Source: Methylomagnum ishizawai (GTDB taxonomy: Bacteria; Pseudomonadota; Gammaproteobacteria; Methylococcales; Methylomonadaceae). From it: 35,721 nt of DNA. Of this stretch, positions 1-8,633 are shown in pieces; position 1 is the first letter of the stretch; every line of letters starts with the position of its first letter. The DNA is taken from assembly GCA_945861705.1 (NCBI GenBank), contig CAMAVM010000025.1, positions 1 to 35,721 on the forward strand, in the 5' to 3' direction. The notes beneath the pieces were generated by a model. The model was not told the origin of the DNA. It ran no database searches and was given only the letters and a program-made list of their open reading frames with translations. The translations under genes and the position numbers were made by a program.

Positions 1-149
<149 letters not shown>

Positions 150-212
150 TGGTTTTGATAAAACCAGTCAAAATCTAAGCGCAACTCTGTCGCATTATAG
201 TCTTTTGTACCC

Positions 213-914
213 ATGAAAATGAAATTGGCGGTGCTTGATCCTAGTCATCCCGAACAAGATTTTCCGCCGATAAGCAGTGCGTTATCCGAACCGGATGGGC
301 TACTTGCAGTGGGTGGTTGTCTCTCAAAAGCCCGTTTACTGAATGCTTATCGCTTAGGTATTTTTCCCTGGAACAGTCCAGATGAGCCGATTTTATGGTG
401 GTCACCTGATCCAAGATTGGTGTTATTTCCAGATAAGATAGTTGTTTCTCGCAGTTTAGCCAAAACCTTACGAAAACAAAAGTTTACGATAACATTTGAT
501 CGGGTTTTTGCTGATGTTATCAACGCGTGTGCTATGCCTCGTAAGGATGAATTAGGTACATGGATTACCCAAGGTATTTATCAGGCTTACTACGATCTTC
601 ATCAATCAGGCTATGCCCATTCAGCAGAAACTTGGTTAAACGGAGAGTTGGTCGGTGGTTTATATGGTATTGCAATGGGTCGGGTTTTCTTTGGGGAGTC
701 GATGTTTTTCAGCAAAACCGATGCGTCGAAAGTGGCTTTCGTCAGTTTGGTCGAGCAACTTAAGCACTGGGGTTATAAGCTGGTAGATTGCCAGGTAAGT
801 ACGCGGCATCTCATTAATTTCGGGGCTGAGGAAATTGCCAGGGTTGATTTTACCAACTTGCTTAATCAATATTGTGATGAATTCCCTGAATCATCAGCTT
901 GGCAAAGCCTATGA
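213..914 (+). CDS. aat: Leucyl/phenylalanyl-tRNA--protein transferase
   Basis: 233 residues, the usual length for Aat. This cytosolic enzyme adds Leu or Phe from aminoacyl-tRNA to proteins with N-terminal Lys or Arg, marking them for ClpS/ClpAP degradation (bacterial N-end rule). Family landmarks are the N-terminal FPP...PDGLLAVGG region, the FPW...ILWWSPDPR segment near residues 51-68 and the GRVFFGESMF...ASKVAF core near residues 156-175. It follows trxB and its stop overlaps the ATG of bpt (ATGA), so the two transferases are probably translationally coupled. Confidence 0.97.
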   Translation: MKMKLAVLDPSHPEQDFPPISSALSEPDGLLAVGGCLSKARLLNAYRLGIFPWNSPDEPILWWSPDPRLVLFPDKIVVSRSLAKTLRKQKFTITFDRVFADVINACAMPRKDELGTWITQGIYQAYYDLHQSGYAHSAETWLNGELVGGLYGIAMGRVFFGESMFFSKTDASKVAFVSLVEQLKHWGYKLVDCQVSTRHLINFGAEEIARVDFTNLLNQYCDEFPESSAWQSL

Positions 915-1615
915 TTTCCATCCCTTTATTTCTCAGCGAAAAGCATCCGTGCAGTTATATTGACGATGAGGAGGCGCAACCTGCCTTTGTGCATCCCTTG
1001 TTTGAAATGACCACAGGCATTTATTCGGAGCTGATAGCACAAGGTTTTCGTCGCAGTGGCGATGAGGTTTACTCGCCGCATTGTTCGCAATGTTCGGCTT
1101 GCATTCCAGTGCGGCTAAAAGCGACAGAATTTATCCCTAGTCGTAGTCAAAAACGTTGTTTGCAAAAAAATAGCAATACCCAAGTCATCATTAAACCGGC
1201 TGAGTTCGAACAAGCCCATTTCGACATGTATCTTCGTTATCAAGCGGCTAGGCATCGTGATGGTTCAATGTTTGAATCCAGTCAGGAAGACTACGTGCGA
1301 TTTCTTAAGAGTTCCTGGTGCGACACCCATTTTGTTGAGTTTTCAATCGACGGCGAGCTTGCTTCAATAGCCGTGGTTGACCAATTGAATAATGCTTTAT
1401 CAGCCGTCTACACTTTTTTTGAGCCGAAATTTTCCAGCTATAGCTTGGGCGTTTATGCGGTGCTTTGGCAGATAGAACAAGCTAAAAAATTGCATAAGGA
1501 GTTTATATATCTGGGGTTTTGGATAAAACAGTGTAAAAAAATGTCCTACAAGAGCGATTACCAGCCACTACAGATACTTAGGGATAAGCAATGGGTATGC
1601 AGCTTAGTTAAATAA
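911..1615 (+). CDS. bpt: Aspartate/glutamate leucyltransferase (bacterial ATE family)
   Basis: 234 residues from the ATG at 911. A TTG at 899 in the same frame would add four residues, but the ATGA overlap with aat and the family's usual start favour 911. Bpt transfers Leu from tRNA to proteins with N-terminal Asp or Glu, complementing Aat in the N-end rule pathway. Visible family features are the N-terminal HPCSYI cysteine, the GFRRSGDEVYSPHC...CSACIPVR cysteine cluster, AVYTFFEP and the terminal YLGFWIKQCKKMSYKSDY. In pseudomonads infA usually follows; here the 140 bp downstream hold no infA and lead straight to leuC. Confidence 0.95.
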   Translation: MISIPLFLSEKHPCSYIDDEEAQPAFVHPLFEMTTGIYSELIAQGFRRSGDEVYSPHCSQCSACIPVRLKATEFIPSRSQKRCLQKNSNTQVIIKPAEFEQAHFDMYLRYQAARHRDGSMFESSQEDYVRFLKSSWCDTHFVEFSIDGELASIAVVDQLNNALSAVYTFFEPKFSSYSLGVYAVLWQIEQAKKLHKEFIYLGFWIKQCKKMSYKSDYQPLQILRDKQWVCSLVK

Positions 1616-1645
1616 AACTATCAGCACTATCGTTACGTAGCCAGA

Positions 1646-1675
1646 TTGCAATAACAGCCTGATTTAAGGGATAAT
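1646..1675 (+). promoter_or_regulatory. Candidate sigma-70 promoter for leuCD
   Basis: TTGCAA at 1646-1651 and GATAAT at 1670-1675 are separated by 18 nt, about 80 nt upstream of the leuC start. It is the best promoter-like pair in the bpt-leuC gap. I see no leucine-codon leader peptide or attenuator in the leader. Confidence 0.4.
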
Positions 1676-1754
1676 GTGCGGCTATCGGTATTTCTACTTT
1701 TCTGCATCAAGTAAAACAACGATGTGGAAACCGCAGTCAGTTTAGGAACAAGCA

Positions 1755-3155
1755 ATGAAAAAAACCATGTACGAAAAAATCTGGGACAGCCATCTCGTCG
1801 TTGAAGTGGACGGGCAAGCTCCTTTGATTTATGTAGACCGTCACTTGATGCACGAAGTGACATCGCCGCAAGCCTTTGAAGGATTGCGGCTGGCTAACCG
1901 TAAAGTCCGCAATCCACATAGCATTCTGGCGACGATGGATCATTGCGTACCGACCAAAGATCGCCATCTGCCGATTCCTGACCCTATCGCCAGAAAACAG
2001 GTCGAGGTAATGGCCGAGAATTGCGCGGAAAATGGTTTGAATCTCTATGACATGAAAAACCCCAACAACGGCGTAATCCATGTGGTCGTGCCGGAACATG
2101 GTTTTGTGCATCCAGGCATGGTGGTGGTATGCGGCGACAGCCATACGGCTACGCACGGTGCATTTGGTGCGCTCGCGTTTGGTATCGGCACGTCCGAAGT
2201 CGAACATGTTATGGCGACGCAAACCCTGCCGCAGCAAAAATCCAAAACCATGCTGGTGCAGGTGAATGGCAAGTTATCCAAATACTCTTCCGCAAAAGAT
2301 ATTGCCTTGGCAATTATCGGCAAAATAGGTACGGCAGGTGGCACAGGTCATGTTATCGAATACGCTGGCGAAGCGATCAAGTTGCTTTCGATGGAAGGTC
2401 GCATGACCTTGTGCAACATGGCGATTGAAGCCGGTGCTAGGGCAGGGCTGGTTGCGCCGGACGAAAAAACCTACGAATATTTGAAAGGTAAGGAATTTGC
2501 GCCCAAAGGTAATCAGTGGGATCAAGCACTGGCTTACTGGCAAAGCCTTCCTAGTGATGAAGGCGCGGTATTCGACACTATTATTACCTTGGATGCTGCT
2601 GATATTGCTCCGCAAGTGTCCTGGGGAACCTCGCCTGAGCAAGTGATAGGCGTAGATGGCTGCGTGCCAGCACCGGAAAGTTTCGACAACGAAGGCAAAC
2701 GCAAAGCGTGCGAAAGCGCCTTGGCCTATATGGGCTTGACCGCCAACACCAAAATGACTGACATCCCCGTCGATTTGGTGTTTATTGGTTCTTGCACCAA
2801 TGGCCGAATCGAAGATTTCCGCATTGCCGCAGAAGTGACCAAAGGCACTAAAGTTGCCAAAGGCGTCAAGGCGATTGCCGTGCCGGGCTCCTATCATGTC
2901 AAACACCAAGCTGAAGACGAAGGGTTGGACAAGATTTTTATCGAAGCTGGTTGGGAATGGCGTGATCCAGGTTGCTCCATGTGTCTGGCGATGAACGGCG
3001 ACGAACTGACCAAAGGCCAACGCAGTGCGTCCACATCCAACCGCAACTTTGAAGGCCGTCAAGGCAAAGGTGGCAGGACGCATTTGGTGTCTCCAGCTAT
3101 GGCGGCGGCGGCGGCGGCGGCGGGGCATTTTGTCGATATCAGAAACTTCGGATAA
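1755..3155 (+). CDS. leuC: 3-isopropylmalate / citramalate dehydratase, large subunit
   Basis: 466 residues, full length for the aconitase-family large subunit. With LeuD it isomerises 2-isopropylmalate to 3-isopropylmalate and, in organisms with citramalate synthase, citramalate to beta-methylmalate. The three [4Fe-4S] cysteines fall at C347 (GSCTNGR), C407 and C410 (GCSMCLAMN), the same positions as in E. coli LeuC. The [20 protein letters not shown] motif lies near residues 128-147. An in-frame Met at residue 5 is an alternative start; AGGA ahead of 1755 supports the first. Residues 450-456 are a run of seven GCG alanine codons. leuD follows after 9 nt, so the two form an operon. Confidence 0.97.
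   Translation: MKKTMYEKIWDSHLVVEVDGQAPLIYVDRHLMHEVTSPQAFEGLRLANRKVRNPHSILATMDHCVPTKDRHLPIPDPIARKQVEVMAENCAENGLNLYDMKNPNNGVIHVVVPEHGFVHPGMVVVCGDSHTATHGAFGALAFGIGTSEVEHVMATQTLPQQKSKTMLVQVNGKLSKYSSAKDIALAIIGKIGTAGGTGHVIEYAGEAIKLLSMEGRMTLCNMAIEAGARAGLVAPDEKTYEYLKGKEFAPKGNQWDQALAYWQSLPSDEGAVFDTIITLDAADIAPQVSWGTSPEQVIGVDGCVPAPESFDNEGKRKACESALAYMGLTANTKMTDIPVDLVFIGSCTNGRIEDFRIAAEVTKGTKVAKGVKAIAVPGSYHVKHQAEDEGLDKIFIEAGWEWRDPGCSMCLAMNGDELTKGQRSASTSNRNFEGRQGKGGRTHLVSPAMAAAAAAAGHFVDIRNFG
3102..3122 (+). repeat. (GCG)7 trinucleotide run inside leuC
   Basis: Seven consecutive GCG codons encode an alanine run just before the conserved GHFVDIR C-terminus of LeuC. The family normally has several alanines here, but with mixed codons. 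A pure triplet repeat could change length in frame. Confidence 0.9.
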
Positions 3156-3164
3156 GCAACGAAT

Positions 3165-3776
3165 ATGGAACCATACAGAAAACACGAAAGCATTGCGGCC
3201 TTAATGAACCGCAGCAATGTCGATACCGACCAAATTATCCCCAAGCAGTTTTTAAAGCGCGTTGAGCGCAGCGGCTTCGGTGCACATCTTTTTCATGACT
3301 GGCGCTTTAATGATGACGGGAGCGATAACCCCGAATTTGAATTGAACAAACCCGTTTTTAAAGGTGCAAAAATCCTGGTTGTGGGCGATAACTTCGGTTG
3401 CGGCTCTTCCCGTGAACACGCGCCCTGGGCGATTGCCGACTATGGCTTTAACACCATCATCTCAACCAGTTATGCCGATATTTTCTATAACAATTGTTTT
3501 AAGAATGGCATTCTTCCTATTAAAGTAAATGACCGGCAGTTGACTGCGTTAATGGCGGAAATTAGTGCCAATGAAGGTGTCCAATTTGTAGTTGACTTGG
3601 AAAATCAGCAAGTGATTACTCCAGCGGGTAATGGCTTTTCCTTTGATATTGACCCGTTCCGCAAAGGCAATCTGTTAAGCGGTTTGGATGATATTGGTTT
3701 GACGCTGAAGCATGTCGATAAAATTAGTGCGTATGAAGAACGGCACAAGAAGACTTTTCCTTGGTTGTGGGCGTAG
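3165..3776 (+). CDS. leuD: 3-isopropylmalate / citramalate dehydratase, small subunit
   Basis: 203 residues, normal for LeuD, which forms the swivelling domain of the isomerase with LeuC. Family motifs are NVDTDQIIPKQFLKR near residues 19-33, GDNFGCGSSREHAPWAI near residues 76-92 and FYNNCFKNGILPI near residues 105-117. It lies 9 nt after leuC. leuB, which commonly follows leuD in gammaproteobacteria, is absent. The next gene is a TIR-domain protein after a small hairpin, so the ancestral operon has probably been interrupted or rearranged here. Confidence 0.97.
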   Translation: MEPYRKHESIAALMNRSNVDTDQIIPKQFLKRVERSGFGAHLFHDWRFNDDGSDNPEFELNKPVFKGAKILVVGDNFGCGSSREHAPWAIADYGFNTIISTSYADIFYNNCFKNGILPIKVNDRQLTALMAEISANEGVQFVVDLENQQVITPAGNGFSFDIDPFRKGNLLSGLDDIGLTLKHVDKISAYEERHKKTFPWLWA

Positions 3777-3807
3777 GCATTTAATCGAGAGAATTCCATG
3801 CCAGTAC

Positions 3808-3837
3808 GTAGGGCGGAATAACGAAGCGTATCCCTAC
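3808..3837. repeat. Short palindromic repeat downstream of leuD
   Basis: GTAGGG at 3808-3813 and CCCTAC at 3832-3837 flank the core CGGAATAACGAAGCGTAT. This is the look of a dispersed REP-like hairpin. Its core resembles the repeat at 25854-25883. It sits exactly between leuD and the accessory TIR gene. Confidence 0.55.
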
Positions 3838-3889
3838 ACATGGTTGAAGTAACTAACATTACGGCGCTGCCTTTTAGTTATTGCACCTT

Positions 3890-4690
3890 ATGGACTTAAA
3901 TTTTGGAATCCAGAGAGTGAAAATATTTATTAGTCATTCACATCAAAATCATGAAGCAGCTAGTGCCTTGGTCGAGATGTTGCTGTCTGGGTTGTCGCTA
4001 GAGGATAGCGATATACGGTGCACTTCTGTTCCTGGGCATCAGCTAGAACTTGGAAAAAGCATCGCCGAACTGTTGAAAGCCGACATAAATCAAGCACCGG
4101 CATTAATAGCGTTGGTATCCAAAGAAAGCTTAAATTCTAATTGGGTGATGTTCGAGCTTGGTGCAGCTTGGGGGCTAGAAAGACGCGTTTACCCTATACT
4201 TGGCTCAAACATGAAAAGCAAAGATTTGCCAGGTCCCCTTGGTACCCTTTCGTGTATTGAAATCGAATCACCCGACGCTTCTAGTAGAACGTCCGACTTG
4301 TTACAACAGCTTGCCAAAGACCTCAATGTCATACCCAAAAATGGGGGGAAAGCCCAAGCTAAATTGAATGCTTTTTTGAAATTGTACAAAACGAACTCTA
4401 GCCAAAACCCTAGCATAGGCGAAAAGGCAAATGTCCCAACAAGTGAAGAAGATTCAATCTTGTTGGCATTCTGGGGGTTAGACGAGAAAGAATACACAGA
4501 AATTGGTTACCTAGTGAATGCTATCGCCCAGAAATCTGGTATTTCAATTCCGAAGTGTGAACACATTTTAAACGCACTGATTAAGAAAAGCCTTATCAAG
4601 GGTACAAAATATATAATGCCACAAGGCTGTCATTACAAGCTTGAAGGTGCTGGGCGAGATTATTTGCTCGAACAAGGGTTTGTCAAATAA
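3890..4690 (+). CDS. TIR-domain protein with C-terminal winged helix (putative NADase effector)
   Basis: About 266 residues from ATG 3890. A TTG at 3881 and a GTG at 3917, which has GGA 9 nt upstream and would give the typical start KIFISHS, are alternatives. Numbered from 3881, residues 13-135 are a TIR_2-type fold: KIFISHSHQNHEAASAL, GKSIAELLKADI, then ALIALVSKESLNSNWVMFEL. The glutamate in NWVMFEL (E92) sits where catalytic TIR NADases carry theirs. Residues about 188-269 look like a winged helix ending YKLEGAGRDYLLEQGF. TIR proteins of this kind often deplete NAD+ in phage defence; the winged helix suggests a nucleic-acid or repressor role. GC is low: two hand-counted 60-nt lines have 32% and 37%, against 55-58% in sampled leuC and cimA lines. 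This fits horizontal acquisition. No partner sensor gene is evident. Confidence 0.85.
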   Translation: MDLNFGIQRVKIFISHSHQNHEAASALVEMLLSGLSLEDSDIRCTSVPGHQLELGKSIAELLKADINQAPALIALVSKESLNSNWVMFELGAAWGLERRVYPILGSNMKSKDLPGPLGTLSCIEIESPDASSRTSDLLQQLAKDLNVIPKNGGKAQAKLNAFLKLYKTNSSQNPSIGEKANVPTSEEDSILLAFWGLDEKEYTEIGYLVNAIAQKSGISIPKCEHILNALIKKSLIKGTKYIMPQGCHYKLEGAGRDYLLEQGFVK

Positions 4691-4771
4691 AATTTATGGT
4701 ATGTGCAGTTCAATAGGGCTGGTCGAGGCTCGCCTCATGATTGAATATGTTGATCAAAGAGGAAATTAATT

Positions 4772-4993
4772 ATGAATATCGAAAACCGAATTACCTATAA
4801 TCCATTGCAATGCGGTGGCAAGCCTTGCGTTCGCGGTATGCGAATAAGGGTTGCGGACATTTTGCAAATGTTAGGAGAAGGTGTCAGCTTTGAGGAAATC
4901 TTGCAGGATTTTCCAGACATTGAACAAGAAGATATCCGGGCTTGCTTGCTGTATGCGGCCCGTCGTGCCAACCTTGAACGGCTAGTTGCGTGA
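4772..4993 (+). CDS. DUF433-family antitoxin
   Basis: 73 residues with the DUF433 pattern: RITYNPLQCGGKPCVRGMRI near residues 6-25, then a small helix-turn-helix (VADILQMLGEGVSFEEILQDFP) and a C-terminal ACLLYAARRA helix. Such proteins are DNA-binding antitoxins paired with DUF5615 PIN-like toxins. A good AGAGGAAATTA ribosome binding site precedes the ATG. Its TGA overlaps the GTG start of the next gene (GTGA), a classic toxin-antitoxin arrangement. Confidence 0.9.
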   Translation: MNIENRITYNPLQCGGKPCVRGMRIRVADILQMLGEGVSFEEILQDFPDIEQEDIRACLLYAARRANLERLVA

Positions 4994-5334
4994 TCTATTG
5001 GATCGATGCGCAACTTCCGCCGCTGTTGGCAAGTTGGTTAAGCGAAACATTTGGTGTCGAAGCCTATGCCTTACGGGATTTACAATTGCGGGATGCTGAG
5101 GATTTGGAGATTTTTCGAGCTGCTCGGCAAATAAGCGCAGTTATTATCAGCAAAGACAGCGATTTCGTGGAATTGGTTTTGCGTATGGGAACGCCCCCAC
5201 AATTACTTTGGCTAACGTGTGGCAATGTAACCAATAAGCGTTTGCAAGCGTTGTTTACCGAATTATTTCCGCGTGCTCAAGAATTGTTGTCAAAAGGCGA
5301 AGCCGTCGTTGAAATTGCTGATCTTAAAAATTAA
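4990..5334 (+). CDS. DUF5615-family PIN-like toxin (putative RNase)
   Basis: 114 residues starting with GTG inside the antitoxin stop codon. The N-terminal IDAQLPPLLASWL, the acidic LRDAEDLEIFRAAR segment near residues 32-45 and VIISKDSDFVEL near residues 51-62 give the acidic cluster typical of DUF5615 PIN-like nucleases. Toxicity by RNA cleavage is known for relatives and inferred here. The pair lies between the TIR gene and cimA and is probably part of the same accessory insertion. Confidence 0.9.
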   Translation: MIYWIDAQLPPLLASWLSETFGVEAYALRDLQLRDAEDLEIFRAARQISAVIISKDSDFVELVLRMGTPPQLLWLTCGNVTNKRLQALFTELFPRAQELLSKGEAVVEIADLKN

Positions 5335-5370
5335 TTACCGTAAATTTCTTTATAAATCAACTGGCTTGTA

Positions 5371-6906
5371 ATGACCCAAACCATCCAACTCATGGACACC
5401 ACCCTGCGCGACGGTGAACAAACCCAAGGGGTTTCGTTTACGCCTGCCGAAAAAGTCAGCATAGCCAAAGCCTTATTGCAGTCGTTGCGTGTAGACCGTA
5501 TTGAAGTGGCTTCTGCCCGTGTTTCGCAAGGTGAAAAAGAGGCGGTGAAAAGCATTAACGACTGGGCTAAGCATGAAGGCTTCGATGGTCGTATTGAAGT
5601 CCTAGGTTTTGTCGATCATTCCAAAAGCGTGGATTGGATCAAGGAAACAGGCGGTAAGGTTATCAACCTGCTCACCAAGGGCAGCGAAAAACATTGCCAT
5701 GAACAACTGGGCAAAACCTTAGCGCAGCATACCGTCGATATTCTCCAAACCATCCGTTATGCGTTGGACAAAGAGTTGAAGGTGAATGTGTACCTGGAAG
5801 ACTGGTCTAACGGTTATCACGATAAACCCGCTTATGTCTATGAATTGGTGGACAACTTGCGTCATGCCGGAATCGGCCATTTCATGTTACCCGATACGCT
5901 GGGTGTACTATCGCCTGATGAAGTATTCACCAGCCTGAGCGATATGTGCAGCCGTTATCCCGAATTACAATTTGATTTCCATCCCCATAACGATTATGGA
6001 TTGGCTACCGCCAATGTGATGGCGGCGGTAGGTGCGGGTGTGAATTCCATCCATTGCACGATCAATTGCCTGGGCGAGCGGGCGGGTAATGCGTCGTTGG
6101 CTGAGGTTGCCGTCGTGTTGCGCGACAAGATGCACCTACAGCTTGCCATTGATGAAAGTCATATCGTGGCGATCAGCAATATGGTGGAGACTTTCTCCGG
6201 CAAGCGCGTTGCCGCCAATGCGCCGATCATCGGTGCGGACGTGTTCACCCAGACGGCAGGTATTCATGCTGATGGTGATCAAAAAGGCGGTTTGTACAAG
6301 ACTAAACTAGGGCCGGAACGGTTTTCCCGCACTCGCAGCTATGCGTTGGGGAAAATGAGCGGCAAGGCTTCCTTGAAGAAAAATCTGGAGCAACTAGAAC
6401 TGGAGTTATCCGAGGAAGACCAGAAAAAAGTCCTGGATCGGATTGTTCGCCTAGGCGATTCCAAGCAAACCATCACGGCAGATGACCTGCCCTTCATCAT
6501 CGCTGATGTGTTGGCAAGCAAAGATTACCAGCATATCAAGCTGTTGAATTGCTCGATTACCAGCGGATTTAACTTAGAATCTACCGTGAGTTTACGGGTC
6601 AGCATTAACGGTAAGGAGCATGTGGCTTCGGGTTTCGGCAATGGTGGCTATGATGCGTTTATCCACGCCATCGAAAAAGTGTTGGCATTGTACGATTACG
6701 CCCTGCCCAGGTTGGCAGATTATGAAGTGCGTATCCCCAAAGGCGGGTTGACCAGCGCATTGACGGAATGCGTGATAACCTGGGATTGTGACGGTGACAT
6801 CCGCAAGACCCGTGGTGTCCATGCCAACCAAGTGTTTGCGGCGGTGTTGGCGACACTTAGGATCATCAATATCCAGCTACATGAAGTGAATGTTCAATTA
6901 ATTTAA
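5371..6906 (+). CDS. cimA: (R)-citramalate synthase
   Basis: 511 residues of the isopropylmalate/citramalate synthase family: an N-terminal TIM barrel (residues 1-270 approx.), a linker and the LeuA-type allosteric domain (about 380-511). It condenses pyruvate with acetyl-CoA to citramalate, the threonine-independent entry to isoleucine. Catalytic R13-D14 (TTLRDGEQT) and metal ligands H204/H206 (FHPHNDYG) are present. Along its length it recalls the Leptospira enzyme (NVYLEDWSNG, LPDTLGVLSP, FTQTAGIHADGD). L78, L101 and Y141 match, with an offset of three, the Leu81/Leu104/Tyr144 pyruvate pocket described there, so citramalate rather than isopropylmalate synthase is favoured. The ribosome binding site is weak. 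LeuCD upstream would perform the next step. Confidence 0.88.
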   Translation: MTQTIQLMDTTLRDGEQTQGVSFTPAEKVSIAKALLQSLRVDRIEVASARVSQGEKEAVKSINDWAKHEGFDGRIEVLGFVDHSKSVDWIKETGGKVINLLTKGSEKHCHEQLGKTLAQHTVDILQTIRYALDKELKVNVYLEDWSNGYHDKPAYVYELVDNLRHAGIGHFMLPDTLGVLSPDEVFTSLSDMCSRYPELQFDFHPHNDYGLATANVMAAVGAGVNSIHCTINCLGERAGNASLAEVAVVLRDKMHLQLAIDESHIVAISNMVETFSGKRVAANAPIIGADVFTQTAGIHADGDQKGGLYKTKLGPERFSRTRSYALGKMSGKASLKKNLEQLELELSEEDQKKVLDRIVRLGDSKQTITADDLPFIIADVLASKDYQHIKLLNCSITSGFNLESTVSLRVSINGKEHVASGFGNGGYDAFIHAIEKVLALYDYALPRLADYEVRIPKGGLTSALTECVITWDCDGDIRKTRGVHANQVFAAVLATLRIINIQLHEVNVQLI

Positions 6907-6998
6907 CGGTATTAGATGGGTTAACTGACTGTTTTTCGACGATCTTATATAGCTGTGGTTATTGCGTTTAAGCCTGAAACACCTTATTTTTTGACGAT

Positions 6999-7298
6999 TT
7001 ACTGAAACTCATTGCTGTGCTGATCTAATGCAATACTGCCGATTCGTTGTGATGTAAATGCCTTTACGGTCTTGTCACTCCATTCAAAAGGCGGTTCGTT
7101 TGAATCCGCCACGATGCCTGCTCGTTTAACAGAGGTATCGGTTTTTTTGGGTTGGTAGCGGCTTGGTCGTTTGCTCGAAGAATCCAACACTAAACCTCGC
7201 AAAACAAAACCACGTAAAAAATAACCCAACACAATGCCTGCAACAAAATAACAGGCGGGATTGGTGTTGATGAGTTCAAAAATTGTTTCTAATTCCAT
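6999..7298 (-). CDS. Small membrane protein of unknown function
   Basis: 99 residues. A hydrophobic segment near residues 14-38 (CYFVAGIVLGYFLRGFVLRGLVL) would anchor it in the inner membrane. The remainder is a polar, basic-then-acidic tail with no recognised domain. The ribosome binding site is weak. It follows amiC on the same strand after 65 nt and could be the last gene of that unit. It is convergent with cimA. Confidence 0.55.
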   Translation of the reverse strand: MELETIFELINTNPACYFVAGIVLGYFLRGFVLRGLVLDSSSKRPSRYQPKKTDTSVKRAGIVADSNEPPFEWSDKTVKAFTSQRIGSIALDQHSNEFQ

Positions 7299-7363
7299 TA
7301 GCTTGGCTCGATTTGTTACGATTAGTTGATTAACAATAAACTTTAAAACTTAATATGACATTA

Positions 7364-8614
7364 TCAAAGCTTTGCCATTCTGTTGACTTCAGAAGGTTCT
7401 AGCTGGTCAAAGTAATTAAGTACACCCTTAAAAATGGCATTTGCCATTTTGGTTTGATAACGATTACTGGTTAAATTAAGTTCATCCGAAGGGTTTGAAA
7501 TATAGGCTGTTTCAACAAGAATGGAAGGAATATCTGGTGATTTTAACACCGCAAAACCCGCTTTCTGAACCGTGTTGTAATGCAAGTCCCCAATGTTTTG
7601 GAAATTTTTTAACACATTACTTGCCAGACTGGCACTTGCTTGTTGCGTTGCCGTTTGCGATAAATCTAGCAATACTGAAGCCAGTACCTCTTCTTTATCA
7701 TCCAGATTAACACCGCCCACTTTCTCCTTAGCGTTTTCGGTATTCGCCAGCCAGCGAGCCGCTTCGGTTGATGCCCCGTTTCTGGATAAGGTGTAGACAG
7801 AAGCTCCTTTTACCTCAGGATTTTGGCAAGCATCAGCATGGATCGAAATGAATAAATCGGCACCAGCTTGTCGGGCAATTTTCATTCTTTCCCGCAATCC
7901 GACGTAATAATCCCCCTTGCGTACCAATTTTGCCTTCATCCCCGCCTGAGCATTAATTAAGGCTTGGAGTTTTTTTGCGATTGCTAAGGTAACTATTTTT
8001 TCGTGAGTGCCGTTTGCCCCTTTTGCACCGGGATCGTCGCCGCCATGACCCGCATCAATTGCGATTACAAAATGCGGCTTTTTATTTGCCGTACGTTTGC
8101 TTTTGGCATGAGATGTTTTTGTTGTTGTACCGATTTTTTCATCGAGACTGCTTGATTTGTTAGATGCCAGTTTTTCTGTGGATTTTTTGCTTTTATCAGC
8201 ACCAATTACCGCATTTTTATTGAGCAAATCAATAATTAAATGCTGATTATCTGAGTTATTGCTAGCCAATTTATGGCTTTTTGCTGTCACATTTTGTTTT
8301 AAATCAATTACTATTCGTAAGTCAGACTCATTTTTTGCAGAGGCGCGTACGTGTGCAAACAAGGGATGTGCTGCTGAAGGCTGATTTAAACCGCGACCTG
8401 CTTGGGCATTTTTGACATCAATTACCAACCGAGAGGGATTATCCAGTACGAAAACGCGGTGTTTAGGGGAAGATGTGACATCAAATATTATCTTTGCTCG
8501 ACCAGCATCAGTTGGGTAACGTACTGAACCAACACGTATTTGTTGCGCGTATCCCGATGCTGAAAATACCAGGACGAGAAACACAAGAATTATTTCCTTA
8601 CAACCGCGCCACAT
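7364..8614 (-). CDS. amiC: N-acetylmuramoyl-L-alanine amidase (AmiC/AmiB type)
   Basis: 416 residues. The signal peptide covers residues 1-23 (ends SASGYA). An AMIN domain (about 25-130) targets septal peptidoglycan, followed by a Lys/Ser-rich linker (135-180) and an Amidase_3 catalytic domain (181-406). Zinc ligands are H190 (DAGHGG), E205 (THEK) and H259 (SIHADA), with catalytic E369 (LVETAYISN). The insert near residues 291-345 matches the regulatory helix of amidases activated by EnvC/NlpD-type factors. No LysM domain is seen, unlike E. coli AmiB. It splits daughter cells by cleaving the stem peptide from MurNAc. It is downstream of tsaE with a 183 bp gap that contains a palindrome. Confidence 0.93.
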   Translation of the reverse strand: MWRGCKEIILVFLVLVFSASGYAQQIRVGSVRYPTDAGRAKIIFDVTSSPKHRVFVLDNPSRLVIDVKNAQAGRGLNQPSAAHPLFAHVRASAKNESDLRIVIDLKQNVTAKSHKLASNNSDNQHLIIDLLNKNAVIGADKSKKSTEKLASNKSSSLDEKIGTTTKTSHAKSKRTANKKPHFVIAIDAGHGGDDPGAKGANGTHEKIVTLAIAKKLQALINAQAGMKAKLVRKGDYYVGLRERMKIARQAGADLFISIHADACQNPEVKGASVYTLSRNGASTEAARWLANTENAKEKVGGVNLDDKEEVLASVLLDLSQTATQQASASLASNVLKNFQNIGDLHYNTVQKAGFAVLKSPDIPSILVETAYISNPSDELNLTSNRYQTKMANAIFKGVLNYFDQLEPSEVNRMAKL

Positions 8615-8633
8615 AAGCTAATCCAAATTGGTG

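Noticed and set aside
2274..3185. Long 303-codon open frame on the minus strand across leuC
   Set aside because: It is antisense to a clearly coding, conserved gene and its translation has no recognisable domain; it is a codon-bias shadow.
5371..6906. Calling this gene leuA (2-isopropylmalate synthase)
   Set aside because: The pocket residues and the overall sequence pattern match Leptospira-type citramalate synthase better, though the two cannot be fully separated without assay.
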